64,000 bases of DNA from Shewanella psychrotolerans (GCF_019457595.1 NZ_CP080419.1:2480001-2544000); one strand, 5' to 3'; positions 36,207 through 47,368 are shown, counted from the first letter of the stretch. Notes: generated from the sequence alone by a model not told the origin. Translations and numbers: made by a program.

Positions 36207-39200
36207 ATGCTTTATTTGGTTCAATCTAATCGCATGGAATCTCTCGCGGCGCTATTGGCCGAGGAGCTAAAATCTCCGCTAGCGACAGCTTCATTACTCG
36301 AGAGTGAGCAAATTTTGGTGCAAAGCCCGGGAATGTCAACTTGGCTTCGCTTAGCGATCGCACAACACAATCAAATCGCTGCAGCGCTTGAGTTTCCGCT
36401 ACCTTCAAGCTTTATTTGGCAACTTTGCCACACCTTGCTGCCTGATGTGCCAAAAGAAAACGCCTATACCAAACCAGCAATGACATGGAAGCTCATGGAG
36501 CTACTGCCAAGTCTGATTAATGAGCCGGTATTTGCTCCTTTGGCCCATTACCTTTGTGATGACCACATAATTGATGACGGCAAAGCGACTCACTCGTTAA
36601 AGCTATTCCAACTGTGCGGCCAGATAGCAGATATCTTCGACCAATATTTAGTGTACCGCCCTGACTGGATCCTTGCATGGGAAGCCAATGAGCCTTTATT
36701 ACCCCCCAATAGTGACAAACTGGCGGAGGCTCAAGCGTGGCAACCTGTACTTTGGCGAGCGCTTATCAACTACAATAATCAACAGTTGGCCCAGAGCACT
36801 TATCACAGAGCCAACCTTCACCAAGCACTATTTGATACCTTGCAAGACGCTAATTGCCCACTCGATGGATTACCTAAGCGACTATTTGTCTTTGGTATCT
36901 CATCGATGGCGCCGCAAACCCTGCAAGTGCTCTATTTTTTGGCAAAACGCATCGATGTGGTGATGCTAAACCTCAGTCCTTGCCAACACTATTGGGGCGA
37001 TATTGTCGATCCGCGACTTCGTGCCAGAATGGCCCTGCAATATGCCGACAAACAGCAGTTGTCGATGGACTGGGAAGATAAACTTGAGGTGGGTAACCCA
37101 CTCCTTGCTAATAATGGCAAAATGGGCCGCGAACTGCTCGATCTCATCTTAGAGTTACCCGAAGAGGACACCAACTTTAATTTCGAGTGTTACCTTGACC
37201 CAGGCACAGAGACATTATTACACGGCGTACAACACGATATTTTAGAACTCTCCACTCGTGGGGAAAGCCTAGGGCCTGACGCAGCATTATATTTAAGCCT
37301 TGATAACAGGCGCGTTTTGTCACCCTTTGATGACTCTATTACGTTAAAAAGCTGTCATAGTCCACTACGTGAAATAGAAACCCTGCACGATCATCTATTA
37401 GCGCTACTTTCGCAATCGACTAACGATATTGCCGCGCGAGACATTGTGGTCATGATGCCCGATGTAGCAGCCTACGCCCCTTATATCGATGCGGTATTCG
37501 CGGCTAAAACAGGAGCGCATTATATCCCCTACGCCATTGCTGATCGCGGTGCTGCCCAAGAGTCACCATTGATCAGCAGTTTTCTCACCCTGCTAACCAT
37601 TAATCAAAGCCGTTTTGCACTCACAGAAATCTTAAGCATCCTTGAAGTGCCTGCCGTACTGCGACGATTTGAGCTTAGCGATGACGAGTTCGCCATTATT
37701 AGGCAGTGGCTAGACCAAGCAGGCGTGCGTTGGGGCCGAGATGCCGAAGGTCGACGCGCTCAGCAATTACCGCCGTTTGAGCAAAACTCTTGGGCATTTG
37801 GGATCAAGCGTTTAATACTCGGTTACAGTTTCAGCGATCAACCTGCCATCTATCAAGAAAGCTTAGCCCTAGATGGTATCGAAGGCCAAGCCGCGCAAGC
37901 GCTGGGTAAACTGCTTAATTTTGTTGAAGCGATAGATGCGTTTTCTAACGCCCTTCAACGCAGCTGCCCACTGGATATCCGAACCGCTCAATTACAGGAA
38001 CTGGTGGATGAGTTTTACTGCTGTGACGATGAGGAACTCACACAAGTTCAAGAGATCCGCAGCGCCATTTCGCGTCTTAATGAAGAGTTAGCACAAGCGA
38101 AATACAGCAGTGATCTCGATATCAAAGTTTTACAAAATTGGTTTGTTAGCCACTTATCTGAATCTCGTGTCGGACAGCGCTATCTTGCCGGCAGCGTTAA
38201 CTTTTGTACCTTGATGCCGATGCGTTCGATCCCCTTCAAGGTGGTCTGTTTACTCGGAATGAATGATGGTGTCTATCCACGAGTTCAGCACCCTGTAGGA
38301 TTCGACTTAGTCGCGCAATTTGGCCCTCGTAAGGGTGATCGTTCCCGCAGGCTCGATGACAGATATCTATTTCTTGAAGCGCTTTTATCCGCAAGAGAGC
38401 AACTTTATATCAGTTACATTGGTCATAGCGAACGCGATAATAGCGAGCGTATCCCTTCGATGTTGGTGTCAGAGCTTATCGAGTACTGTCAGCTTTGCTA
38501 TTTGCCGCAGGCATTAAGTGATACCGCACAAACCGATACGCCCACACCAGAACAAGTTGAGCAAATTGAACAAGCCATCTTTGCGCAGCTCGTCAGCGAG
38601 CAACCTTTGCAACCTTTCGATGAACGTTTATATCAAGCATCTTTAGCGTCAGAAGACAGTGAAGTAGTCGGTAAAAGATTACCCCAAAGCTATAATCCTC
38701 AGTGGTGTCCAATTTCGCGTAATGACGCCACATTACAAAGTAATACTATGCAAGCTGAGACGACGTTGGTTAATAAACCTGCTGCTCATGTTATTGATCA
38801 AGCCTTTATTACCGAACCATTATCTATCGAACAAAGCTCATCAGATAATGAATTAGAACTATCGGCACTGATCCGCTTTTTTAGAAATCCTGCACAGTTC
38901 TTTTTTAATCGCTCGTTAAAACTCGATCTAGGGCTAAACATTCAAGCAGATGATAACGATGAACCTTTTGCTCTTAATCCACTGTCACGCTATCAACTGC
39001 AAGCATTGCTCATCGATGACGCCATAAAAGCGGGTGAAGAACAGCCAGATGAAACCTTGCTACATAAGCTGAAATTGGCGGGCCAGCTACCGCTTAAACC
39101 CTTCGATGATCTGCTACTTGATCAATATCTTCACGATATTAAGCCACTGATTAGCAGATCTAATTACCTTAAAGGCGAGCAAACACACTCAATAGAGATA

Positions 39201-39785
39201 AATATTGCCCTTAGTGATCGACAAACCACCCAACTTGTCGGGCGTATCGACGCCATTTCGGCTAAAGGCTTAATCAATTATCGCCCTGGTACCGCAAATG
39301 CTCGCGATCTTATTCGGGTTTATCTACGGCATCTGTGTCTATGTGCCATGCAGGAAAATAGGACCATAACTGCTAAACATCCCTTTATCGGCAATCAACC
39401 CAGTTATCTTTTAGATATCGGGCACTTTCATGCCTTTGCGCCTATAAGCGCTACAGAAGCTGTCAAGCTGCTAACCGTTTGGGCCGATTATTTTCATCAA
39501 GGACAAAGCAAACCATTGATGTTTATTCCACGCACCGCCATGGCCTATGTTGAAGCAGAAGGCAGTCATGAAGAAAAACTCATCGACGCGCAAAAACAGT
39601 GGCTGGATGAACAAGGTGCTATAGGTGAAGGACTCGAGCCCCATTACCAGCGTTTGTACTGTTTCCCCGACGATTTTAGCGAAACCCAATTTGGCTTGCT
39701 TGCACAAACCTTGCTAGAACCTTTGCTGAGTCTGCATCACAAGGCGCCTTTGGCTGAATTAAGCAATTTCGTGGAGGGGTGCTAA
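36207..39785 (+). CDS. recC: RecBCD exonuclease V gamma subunit
   Basis: RecC forms the scaffold that splits the duplex and recognises Chi in the RecBCD repair enzyme. The 1192 residues are close to the E. coli 1122. The N-terminus (YLVQSNRMESLAALLAEEL), the helicase-like central part, QRYLAGSVNFCTLMPMRSIP and LLGMNDGVYPR, and the inactive nuclease-like C-terminus all match the family. The gene is followed by recB after one base. I cannot deduce the Chi sequence from it. Confidence 0.95.
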   Translation: MLYLVQSNRMESLAALLAEELKSPLATASLLESEQILVQSPGMSTWLRLAIAQHNQIAAALEFPLPSSFIWQLCHTLLPDVPKENAYTKPAMTWKLMELLPSLINEPVFAPLAHYLCDDHIIDDGKATHSLKLFQLCGQIADIFDQYLVYRPDWILAWEANEPLLPPNSDKLAEAQAWQPVLWRALINYNNQQLAQSTYHRANLHQALFDTLQDANCPLDGLPKRLFVFGISSMAPQTLQVLYFLAKRIDVVMLNLSPCQHYWGDIVDPRLRARMALQYADKQQLSMDWEDKLEVGNPLLANNGKMGRELLDLILELPEEDTNFNFECYLDPGTETLLHGVQHDILELSTRGESLGPDAALYLSLDNRRVLSPFDDSITLKSCHSPLREIETLHDHLLALLSQSTNDIAARDIVVMMPDVAAYAPYIDAVFAAKTGAHYIPYAIADRGAAQESPLISSFLTLLTINQSRFALTEILSILEVPAVLRRFELSDDEFAIIRQWLDQAGVRWGRDAEGRRAQQLPPFEQNSWAFGIKRLILGYSFSDQPAIYQESLALDGIEGQAAQALGKLLNFVEAIDAFSNALQRSCPLDIRTAQLQELVDEFYCCDDEELTQVQEIRSAISRLNEELAQAKYSSDLDIKVLQNWFVSHLSESRVGQRYLAGSVNFCTLMPMRSIPFKVVCLLGMNDGVYPRVQHPVGFDLVAQFGPRKGDRSRRLDDRYLFLEALLSAREQLYISYIGHSERDNSERIPSMLVSELIEYCQLCYLPQALSDTAQTDTPTPEQVEQIEQAIFAQLVSEQPLQPFDERLYQASLASEDSEVVGKRLPQSYNPQWCPISRNDATLQSNTMQAETTLVNKPAAHVIDQAFITEPLSIEQSSSDNELELSALIRFFRNPAQFFFNRSLKLDLGLNIQADDNDEPFALNPLSRYQLQALLIDDAIKAGEEQPDETLLHKLKLAGQLPLKPFDDLLLDQYLHDIKPLISRSNYLKGEQTHSIEINIALSDRQTTQLVGRIDAISAKGLINYRPGTANARDLIRVYLRHLCLCAMQENRTITAKHPFIGNQPSYLLDIGHFHAFAPISATEAVKLLTVWADYFHQGQSKPLMFIPRTAMAYVEAEGSHEEKLIDAQKQWLDEQGAIGEGLEPHYQRLYCFPDDFSETQFGLLAQTLLEPLLSLHHKAPLAELSNFVEGC

Positions 39786-39786
39786 T

Positions 39787-42700
39787 ATGGCGAGCGAAAA
39801 ACTCAATACCCTAACCCTGCCGTTCACTGGCTCACGCTTAATTGAGGCCAGTGCTGGTACAGGAAAAACCTATACCATTGCAGGGCTTTATATTCGCTTA
39901 CTTTTGGGTCATGGGATCCCAGAGCCACTTCGCTGCGAACAGATCTTAGTGGTCACCTTTACTAACGCTGCAACCGGTGAGTTAAGGGACAGGATCCGTA
40001 AAAAAATCCAACTCGCCTACCGTCGCTTTATCGGTATGCCCGTTAACGATGAGTTGATTGAGCAGCTTTACCAACAGACAGAAAAAGAGGCATTACCACT
40101 GGCACAAAAGCGCCTAGATTTAGCGCTCAAATCACTCGATGAAGCAGCCATCTTTACCATCCATGGTTTCTGCCAACGGATCCTCGCCGATATGGCATTT
40201 GAATCCTCATTGCTATTTGAGTCTGAATTTACCTTAGATGACAGTGAATTTTTACATCATGCCGTTAGGGATTTTTGGCGTGAAACCTGCTATCCGCTGC
40301 CGCCCTATTTAGCGCAGATCATTCAAACCAAGTTTAGCGATCCTGATGCATTAGCTCAGCAACTGCGTCCATTACTTGGCGCTAGCCAAGCTAAAGCCAA
40401 CCCAGAGCCGAGTGAATTTAGTACTATTTCGGCAGCATTAACGCAAAGTCTCAATAGACTTAAACTTATCTGGCCAAGAGAGCGGGACAACATAGAGCAA
40501 CTATTGCATCAACTTCCGCTAAACGGCACCCGATTTGGAAAGAAAGATCAGGGTTATCCAAAGTTGGCAGTCATGCTTGAGGCGATGGATAACTGGGCGA
40601 GGTTTAGTCAATCACTCCCCGATTTAAAAGTATTAGACGCCCTATCACTAGGCAATCTAAAACTGAATAAAGGCGGTGAGATCCCAACCGCGGAGCAAGC
40701 GCCATTACTTGCACACATTGAGATCTTACATCAATTAGTTAAGCAATTTGTACCCAGCTTTCTGTTTGCCGCCCGCAGAGGGATATCGGCGCGATTTGCT
40801 CAGCAGAAAACCGAGCGTAATCTGCTCACACCAGATGATTTGTTAATCACCCTCGCTGGTGCGCTGACGGCATCGCCGCATCTTAATGTTCAAGACATTA
40901 ATCCAAGCACAAGTGAGCAAACCGCTAGTGATGAAGCGACTGAAAATAAAGCCAATATAGCCGCTCACAGCCAAACCTTGGCCGCGACTATCGCAAAGCG
41001 CTTTCCTATTGCACTCATCGATGAGTTTCAGGATACAGACCCTCTTCAATATCAAATATTTAGTAGTATCTATCAAACGACACTGTCGTCAGCTTCTGCT
41101 GGTGCTCAAAGCCTATTGATGATTGGCGATCCTAAACAGGCCATCTATGCCTTTAGGGGCGCCGATATTCATACCTATATCGACGCCCGCATTAACACCG
41201 AGCACCATTACAGCCTCGATACCAATTTCCGATCTAGTCGTCATATGATTGAGGGCGTCAATCAACTCTTTAGCCAACATCAAGACCCTTTTATTAGCCA
41301 GTCTATTCCCTTTGAGCGTGTCGCACCATCGCCATTTTCCGATGATAAACGCTTAATCGAGGCAACAGAAAATAGCAGTGCGCTGCGCATCAAACTGCTT
41401 GGTGAAGACCCCGACAAAGGATTAAATAAAGCAACTGCCAGAAAATGGTTAGCAGAGGATGCTTGTAATGAAATTGCGCGGCTATTGATCGAAGCACAAA
41501 ATGGCAAATGCTTTATAAGTGACAAGGTTAAAGGTGATAAGCCACTAAAGGCTAAAGACATTGCGGTATTGGTTAGAGACCGCAATGAAGCGGCTTATAT
41601 CAAAGCTGCACTGAGTGATCGTCAAATTGGCGCTGTATTTCTTAGCCGCGATAGCGTGTTTAGTACCTTGGAAGCCAAAGAGCTTGCCTTAGTACTTATT
41701 GCCATAGCCAATCCAAAAGATGAGCGAGCGCTGCGCAGTGCATTAGCCACCCAATTACTTGGCTTTAGCGCCGTTGAGATCCATCAGTTTAATCACCAAG
41801 AAGAGAGCCGCCAAACACTGCTTGAGCAGTTTTACGAGTTGCATCAAATTTGGCAACGTCGCGGCGTAATGCCATGTCTACTTGCAATGGCAAGAGACAC
41901 ACATCTGATTGAGCGGTTATTAGCAACAGAAGATGGTCAACGACGGCTGACCGATTTCAGGCATTTAGGAGAGCTACTGCAACAAAAGGCCACCGAACTC
42001 GACGGTGTCAATGCCCTGCTCAATTGGTATCAACAAGCCTTACTCGAAAACCACAGCGCAGAGGAAGCTCAACTTAGGCTTGAAAGCGAACAAAACCTAG
42101 TACAAATCGTCACTATTCATAAGAGTAAGGGGCTTGAGTACCCGGTTTGCTTCGTGCCTTTTGTGAGTTTAGCGAGGGATAATCGCCGTAAACCTGCGCC
42201 AATGCTTTATCACCAAAACAATGAATTAATATGGGATATTGAACAAACCGATGACGGTTGGTCACTCAGCAAACGGGAAAATTTGGCAGAGGATCTGCGT
42301 CTACTTTACGTAGCCCTTACCCGCCCAGTACTGGCCTGTTATCTCTATATTGCCAACCACAGCCGTTTTACTAAAAAAGCGGGTATTAGCAGTCAGCTAC
42401 ATGAAACCGCCATAGGTTATCTGTTAGGGATTGAAGATGCTAACTGTGAGATTGGTGATATTGAAACGAAAGCTGAAAAACTTAAAAGTGAGGCTATTAG
42501 CGTCAATTTGATTGAATCTATCGCCGATGCGACGCCCCTGCCGCAGGTGATTGACGACAGCCAAATGCTCGCACCTAAACCCTTACAGCGCACGCTAACC
42601 ACGCCTTGGCGTGTTGGCAGTTACTCTGGGCTTGTTAAAGATATGCCCCATGAGCGTGTATCTCCTGGTCGTGACGATGAGGCATTTGCTGCGCTGGAGA

Positions 42701-43575
42701 TGATCGACGAAGAAAGGGAACAACAAGCATCACGCTTTACGTTTGAGCGCGGTGCAAATGCCGGTAGCTTTATGCATTTAGTCTTAGAGCTCATCGATTT
42801 TACCAAGGCAGAGCAGGATCTCTGTGAGCAACTGCCAAGTGCGATGGAAAAATATGGCATCGACTGTAGCTGGAAGGATATTTTACAGCAATGGTATCTC
42901 GATCTGTTAAGTGCACCACTTGCTCGTCATGAAACGTATTCTAGCTCGAACCTTAATAGCTCTAAAGATCCTAGCGCTGAGCATGAGTTATCACTTAGCC
43001 AGCTGTCACCTAAGCAAACTATGGTGGAAATGGAGTTTTATATGCCTATCTCAACGCTCCAGGCTTATGCACTTAATCAACTGCTAGGGGAATATGGCTA
43101 TATAATGTCGCTCTCATTTGACACTTTACAGGGGATGTTAAAAGGCTTTATCGATTTAACCTTCGAGCATAACGGTCAGTTTTTTATTGCCGATTATAAA
43201 TCTAATCACTTAGGCGATGATTTTAGTTGTTATCAACAGCCTCAGATGCAACATGCAATCACCAGCCATAGATATGACTTGCAGTACATTATCTACACCT
43301 TAGCACTCCATCGCTATTTGGGCGTGCGTTTGCCAAGCTACGACTATGATAGCCATATAGGCGGTTGCTACTATCTATTTCTGCGCGGCATGTCGACTCA
43401 AACGCCTGGCAGTGGGGTGTTTTACGATAAGCCGCCAAAGGCATTAATAGAGCGACTCGATCAACTGTTAAAGCAAGATCAACAACAACAGCCGGCAAAC
43501 GATTTAACAATAAATACAGCAAATGATGCATCAGTTAATCAAGCAATGCCCCAACAAACGGAGCTAGACCTATGA
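39787..43575 (+). CDS. recB: RecBCD exonuclease V beta subunit
   Basis: The 3'-5' helicase and nuclease subunit. Walker A ASAGTGKTYT is at residues 21-30, IDEFQDTDPLQYQIF is motif II, VTIHKSKGLEYPV and ALTRPVLACYLY are the late helicase motifs, and FIADYKSNHLG near residue 1134 is the nuclease DYK motif. The protein is 1262 residues, some 80 more than E. coli RecB. A Gln/Asn-rich tail of about 35 residues at the end is not part of the known fold. Its stop overlaps the recD start (ATGA). Confidence 0.95.
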   Translation: MASEKLNTLTLPFTGSRLIEASAGTGKTYTIAGLYIRLLLGHGIPEPLRCEQILVVTFTNAATGELRDRIRKKIQLAYRRFIGMPVNDELIEQLYQQTEKEALPLAQKRLDLALKSLDEAAIFTIHGFCQRILADMAFESSLLFESEFTLDDSEFLHHAVRDFWRETCYPLPPYLAQIIQTKFSDPDALAQQLRPLLGASQAKANPEPSEFSTISAALTQSLNRLKLIWPRERDNIEQLLHQLPLNGTRFGKKDQGYPKLAVMLEAMDNWARFSQSLPDLKVLDALSLGNLKLNKGGEIPTAEQAPLLAHIEILHQLVKQFVPSFLFAARRGISARFAQQKTERNLLTPDDLLITLAGALTASPHLNVQDINPSTSEQTASDEATENKANIAAHSQTLAATIAKRFPIALIDEFQDTDPLQYQIFSSIYQTTLSSASAGAQSLLMIGDPKQAIYAFRGADIHTYIDARINTEHHYSLDTNFRSSRHMIEGVNQLFSQHQDPFISQSIPFERVAPSPFSDDKRLIEATENSSALRIKLLGEDPDKGLNKATARKWLAEDACNEIARLLIEAQNGKCFISDKVKGDKPLKAKDIAVLVRDRNEAAYIKAALSDRQIGAVFLSRDSVFSTLEAKELALVLIAIANPKDERALRSALATQLLGFSAVEIHQFNHQEESRQTLLEQFYELHQIWQRRGVMPCLLAMARDTHLIERLLATEDGQRRLTDFRHLGELLQQKATELDGVNALLNWYQQALLENHSAEEAQLRLESEQNLVQIVTIHKSKGLEYPVCFVPFVSLARDNRRKPAPMLYHQNNELIWDIEQTDDGWSLSKRENLAEDLRLLYVALTRPVLACYLYIANHSRFTKKAGISSQLHETAIGYLLGIEDANCEIGDIETKAEKLKSEAISVNLIESIADATPLPQVIDDSQMLAPKPLQRTLTTPWRVGSYSGLVKDMPHERVSPGRDDEAFAALEMIDEEREQQASRFTFERGANAGSFMHLVLELIDFTKAEQDLCEQLPSAMEKYGIDCSWKDILQQWYLDLLSAPLARHETYSSSNLNSSKDPSAEHELSLSQLSPKQTMVEMEFYMPISTLQAYALNQLLGEYGYIMSLSFDTLQGMLKGFIDLTFEHNGQFFIADYKSNHLGDDFSCYQQPQMQHAITSHRYDLQYIIYTLALHRYLGVRLPSYDYDSHIGGCYYLFLRGMSTQTPGSGVFYDKPPKALIERLDQLLKQDQQQQPANDLTINTANDASVNQAMPQQTELDL

Positions 43576-45509
43576 TCGAGCTTCAAAAGCCATTAGCTGA
43601 GTTGTTAAAAGAGTGGCAAGAGCTGCGTATACTAACCCCACTTGATCGCCATTTTGCGCTGCAGATGACAAGTCTGCATCCGCAAAGTACGCCGCTGTTT
43701 ACCCTTATCTGCGCCCTACTGAGTCGCCAGCTGTCCATGCAACACACCTGTTTGCCCCTCGAGCAGATAAACCTCGCCAATCCGCTGAGCGAGCAGCAAG
43801 CTCAATGCAGCATCACGGCGCCGCTACAGAAGATTATCGACACCTTAGCCGCATCGGATGCGGTCGGTTTAGCCCCCAAACAACTGGATAAACCTTTGAT
43901 CCTCGATGGTTCACTGCTCTATCTACAACGCTATTACCAATTTGAATCTAAAGTGGGAGAAAAGCTTAACACCCTGTCACAAGCCATCGAGCTAACTGAT
44001 ATCGAATCGTCCACTCAGATGCTAACCAGTCTCTTTCCTGAAACTGAAATGCAATATGATTGGCAGAAGATCGCCACCGCAACCGCACTGACGCAAAAAC
44101 TGGCGGTGATCACCGGCGGCCCAGGCACAGGCAAAACCACGACAGTGACCAAACTCTTACTGCTATTGTGTCAGCAAAACCCAATGACGATTCGCTTAGT
44201 GGCGCCAACAGGTAAAGCCGCCGCCCGATTAAGCGAGTCGATTAAAGCCTCAAAAGCAAGGCTTGCCAATGAATTGGCGTCATATACTGATACTTTGGAT
44301 CTCGAAAAACTGGCCCTTGTCCCCGAAGAGGCATCGACGCTGCACAGATTACTAGGAGTGATCCCAAACTCTCATCGTTTCAGGCACCATAGCGACAATC
44401 CGTTGAGACTCGACCTATTAGTTGTCGATGAAGCATCTATGGTCGATCTACCAATGATGTATAAGTTACTCGACGCCCTCCCCGCCCATGCACGACTGAT
44501 ATTATTAGGAGACCAAGATCAGCTGGCATCGGTTGAAGCCGGTGCCGTGCTTGCCGATATTTGTGCAGGCCTAAAAATAGAGGGGGATAAACCCGCTGGC
44601 AGTGACAAATGGACCATGCGCTACTCTAGCAGTAAAGCCTTGCTACTCAGCAAATTGACCACGACCGACTTAAGCCAGTTCATCTCGCCAGCTCCCAAAC
44701 TGGGCGACAGCTTAGTCATGCTAATGCACAGTCATAGATTTAAAGGCGATGCGGGGATTGGATTACTCGCCTCGGCGGTCAATAGCAGCGATCTCAACCA
44801 GATAAAGCAAGTTTGGCAGCGCGGTTATCAAGAGCTGTTATGGATTGAACACCAACCAACGGCGCAAAATAACCTTGGGCTTAGTGAGCTACTGACGCTA
44901 AGTGTCGAGCAATATCGCTATTATCTGAGTGCAATCATCGACAGCCGACATTCACCAGTTGAGATCATCGAGCGCTTTAACCAATACCGGATTTTATGCG
45001 CTATGCGAGCCGGAGAATATGGTGTAGATGGGGTAAACGCCGCAGTGACTCAGGCGTTATCTGACGCCAAGCTGATCACACCGCAAAGTGAGTTTTATGC
45101 TGGGCGCCCAGTAATTATCCAAAGCAACGATTACAATCTCGGCCTATTTAATGGTGACATTGGGGTTATTTTGCCAGATAGCGAACATCAGCAGCGACTC
45201 ATGGCGCATTTTGTTCAAGCCGATGGCAGTTTACTCAAAGTACTGCCCGCACGGCTACCCACCCATGATACCTGCTTTGCAATGACGGTTCATAAAAGCC
45301 AAGGCAGTGAATTTAATCAAGTCGCGTTAGTGATGCCACTCAAGCCGAGTGTCGCCCAACGACAATTGTTAACTAAAGAACTGGTCTACACAGCGATCAC
45401 TCGAGCGAAACAGCATTTTGCCTGCTTAGGTAGTCAGCGGGTGTTTGAGCAAGCTTGTAAGCAAGCCACACAACGCGCCTCAGGACTAGCCAAACGTTTA
45501 TGGCAGTAG
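43572..45509 (+). CDS. recD: RecBCD exonuclease V alpha subunit
   Basis: The fast 5'-3' helicase subunit. Walker A is ITGGPGTGKTTTV near residue 180, motif II is VVDEASMVDLPMM, and the C-terminal motif MTVHKSQGSEF with VYTAITRAK completes the SF1B set. At 645 residues it is slightly longer than E. coli RecD (608). Its ATG overlaps the recB stop by four bases. No terminator is evident after the gene, only a short match to the MITE end at 45516-45530. Confidence 0.95.
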   Translation: MIELQKPLAELLKEWQELRILTPLDRHFALQMTSLHPQSTPLFTLICALLSRQLSMQHTCLPLEQINLANPLSEQQAQCSITAPLQKIIDTLAASDAVGLAPKQLDKPLILDGSLLYLQRYYQFESKVGEKLNTLSQAIELTDIESSTQMLTSLFPETEMQYDWQKIATATALTQKLAVITGGPGTGKTTTVTKLLLLLCQQNPMTIRLVAPTGKAAARLSESIKASKARLANELASYTDTLDLEKLALVPEEASTLHRLLGVIPNSHRFRHHSDNPLRLDLLVVDEASMVDLPMMYKLLDALPAHARLILLGDQDQLASVEAGAVLADICAGLKIEGDKPAGSDKWTMRYSSSKALLLSKLTTTDLSQFISPAPKLGDSLVMLMHSHRFKGDAGIGLLASAVNSSDLNQIKQVWQRGYQELLWIEHQPTAQNNLGLSELLTLSVEQYRYYLSAIIDSRHSPVEIIERFNQYRILCAMRAGEYGVDGVNAAVTQALSDAKLITPQSEFYAGRPVIIQSNDYNLGLFNGDIGVILPDSEHQQRLMAHFVQADGSLLKVLPARLPTHDTCFAMTVHKSQGSEFNQVALVMPLKPSVAQRQLLTKELVYTAITRAKQHFACLGSQRVFEQACKQATQRASGLAKRLWQ

Positions 45510-45651
45510 TTAACGAATACCAATCAATATCTGTGATTTGCGAATATAAAAACAGCAATCAATCGCTGGCGATGATAGCAAAACTTGCATAAAACTATCA
45601 GCACGGCATAGTGAGCATGCAATTTGACATTCAGTAGCAAACGGAGACCCA

Positions 45652-46668
45652 ATGAGTCCGATAAATCTTTTACTTTTGTGTGGCGGTGGTGGTGATGAAC
45701 ACGCCATCTCACTTTTATCAGCTAACTATTTTGAAACCTCATTGGCTAAACTCGACCACATCAATGTGTTGCGTGTTGAACTGGATGCTAAGGGTCAATA
45801 CACCACCAAGTCCGGTGAGCCGTGCGAGCTGAATAACCGCAAAGAGATCCGTTTTGAAGACGCTGCAATCTCACCTTGGCCGGTGGATTATGTTATTCCA
45901 TGTATCCATGGCTATCCAGGCGAAACTGGTGATATTCAGTCCTATTTTGACCTGATCAATCTGCCTTACTTTGGGTGTGACTCTGAAGGGTCGAGTAATT
46001 GCTTCAACAAGATCACCGCTAAGATGTGGTTTACGGCACTTGGGATCCCTAATACGCCCTATATTTTCCTCAACCAACTCGATGAGGAGTCAATCGAGCA
46101 GACTCACAATGCGCTTAAGCAGTGGGGATCTATTTTCATTAAGGCGGCATCACAAGGTTCTTCGGTTGGCTGTTATCGTGTCGACAATGTTGGTGAAATT
46201 GAGCAAACCTTAACCGATGCATTTCGTTATGCACCTTACGTTGTCGTAGAAAAAACCATCAAGGCGCGTGAGCTTGAAGTTGCTGTGTATCAGTACAAAG
46301 GGAAAACAGTCGCGACACTGCCAGGTGAAGTCATTTGCGCCAGTGATACGTTTTATACCTTCGATGAAAAATATGCGGCCGATAGCAAGGCGACCACTAA
46401 GGTGGTCGCAGAGGTTTCAGACGCTATCGCCACGCAAATTCAGCAGTATGCCATCAAGGTTTTTGACGGCATGAAGTTACGTCATCTGTCACGCATTGAC
46501 TTTTTCTTAACTGAAGATGGGGAAATATTATTGAATGAGATCAATACCTTTCCAGGACTCACGCCAATTTCGATGTTTCCAAAGATGCTCGCCAACCACG
46601 GAGATGATTTTAGCCAGTATCTGAATGAAACGATCAATAATGGCATCGAGGACAAGTGTGTTAGATAG
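45652..46668 (+). CDS. ddl: D-alanine--D-alanine ligase
   Basis: Joins two D-Ala with ATP for peptidoglycan precursor synthesis in the cytoplasm. The 338-residue ATP-grasp protein shows the N-terminal [27 protein letters not shown], a Lys-rich grasp segment ([17 protein letters not shown]), LPGEVI and the metal-ligand stretch [18 protein letters not shown]. The ribosome site GGAGA precedes the ATG at 45652. It stands outside any dcw cluster, and closer similarity to DdlA or DdlB was not resolved. Confidence 0.93.
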   Translation: MSPINLLLLCGGGGDEHAISLLSANYFETSLAKLDHINVLRVELDAKGQYTTKSGEPCELNNRKEIRFEDAAISPWPVDYVIPCIHGYPGETGDIQSYFDLINLPYFGCDSEGSSNCFNKITAKMWFTALGIPNTPYIFLNQLDEESIEQTHNALKQWGSIFIKAASQGSSVGCYRVDNVGEIEQTLTDAFRYAPYVVVEKTIKARELEVAVYQYKGKTVATLPGEVICASDTFYTFDEKYAADSKATTKVVAEVSDAIATQIQQYAIKVFDGMKLRHLSRIDFFLTEDGEILLNEINTFPGLTPISMFPKMLANHGDDFSQYLNETINNGIEDKCVR

Positions 46669-46703
46669 TTAATCCAAAGAATTAATCTAAACAATAATGC
46701 TAA

Positions 46704-46726
46704 AAGGGAGCCAAATGGGCTCCCTT
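46704..46726. terminator. Terminator between ddl and the small heat-shock gene
   Basis: AAGGGAGCC (46704-46712) pairs with GGCTCCCTT (46718-46726). The following TCTTATAT is T-rich on the plus strand and four A precede the stem, so it may serve both converging genes. Confidence 0.7.
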
Positions 46727-46756
46727 CTTATATCCAGTCAATTATTCAAGGCGCTG

Positions 46757-47197
46757 TTATTCTGCGTCGAGTAGCCTTGAGTTACCAATCTCAATCTTAC
46801 GTGGCTTTAACGCTTCGGGGATCTCACGTTTAAGATCGATATTCAGTAAGCCGTTTTCTAAATCTGCACCAATCACAGTAACGTAATCGGCGAGCTGGAA
46901 AGTACGTTCAAATCCGCGCTCTGCAATCCCTTGATACAAGTATTTACGCTCGCTATCTTGCTCAGCCTTAATGCCTTTAACCACCAGCTTGTCGCCTTCG
47001 CTGGTAATGTCTAATTCTTGCATCGAAAACCCTGCAACGGCCATAGTAATTCGGTAACGGTGCTCGTCAAGCAGTTCGATGTTGTATGGAGGATAACCGG
47101 AATTCCCTTTGTTCGATGCAGCATGCTCGGCAAGCTGGGCTAAACGATCGAAACCAATGGCACTGCGGTATAGGGGAGTTAAATCATAATTACGCAT
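46757..47197 (-). CDS. ibpA: IbpA-type small heat-shock protein (Hsp20)
   Basis: A holdase chaperone that coats unfolded proteins in inclusion bodies. The 146 residues match IbpA/IbpB: N-terminal [19 protein letters not shown], an alpha-crystallin domain from about residue 38 ([15 protein letters not shown]) including [15 protein letters not shown], and a C-terminal I-x-I-like RKIEIG. The long leader carries a sigma-32 promoter and a possible RNA thermometer, so control is expected at both transcription and translation. Confidence 0.93.
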   Translation of the reverse strand: MRNYDLTPLYRSAIGFDRLAQLAEHAASNKGNSGYPPYNIELLDEHRYRITMAVAGFSMQELDITSEGDKLVVKGIKAEQDSERKYLYQGIAERGFERTFQLADYVTVIGADLENGLLNIDLKREIPEALKPRKIEIGNSRLLDAE

Positions 47198-47200
47198 CTT

Positions 47201-47225
47201 TATATCCTTGTATTAAGCAATATTA
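47201..47225 (-). promoter_or_regulatory. Candidate ROSE-type RNA thermometer at the ibpA start
   Basis: On the minus strand UUGCU (47216-47220) faces the ribosome site AGGA (47205-47208) across a 7-base loop. The stem has U-A, C-G, a G-G opposition, U-A and, past a bulged U, three A-U pairs. This resembles the closing hairpin of ROSE elements that hide the start region of ibpA-type genes at low temperature. It is AU-rich and was judged by eye only. Confidence 0.45.
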
Positions 47226-47246
47226 GTTTATGTTGGCCAGCTCTCA

Positions 47247-47262
47247 ATGACAGATCTGTCAT
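47247..47262. repeat. 16-bp perfect palindrome in the ibpA leader
   Basis: ATGACAGATCTGTCAT is its own complement. It lies in the untranslated leader between the sigma-32 promoter and the start codon, so it could form an RNA hairpin in the leader or be a protein-binding site. Confidence 0.6.
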
Positions 47263-47368
47263 CTTGCTGCACCGATAAATAAAAATTAAGCAAAACATTA
47301 ACCATACAGCCCCGAAGGCACTGTTTAGCGGTTAACTTAGGAACCTCATTGAGCGTCCCATACTCACT

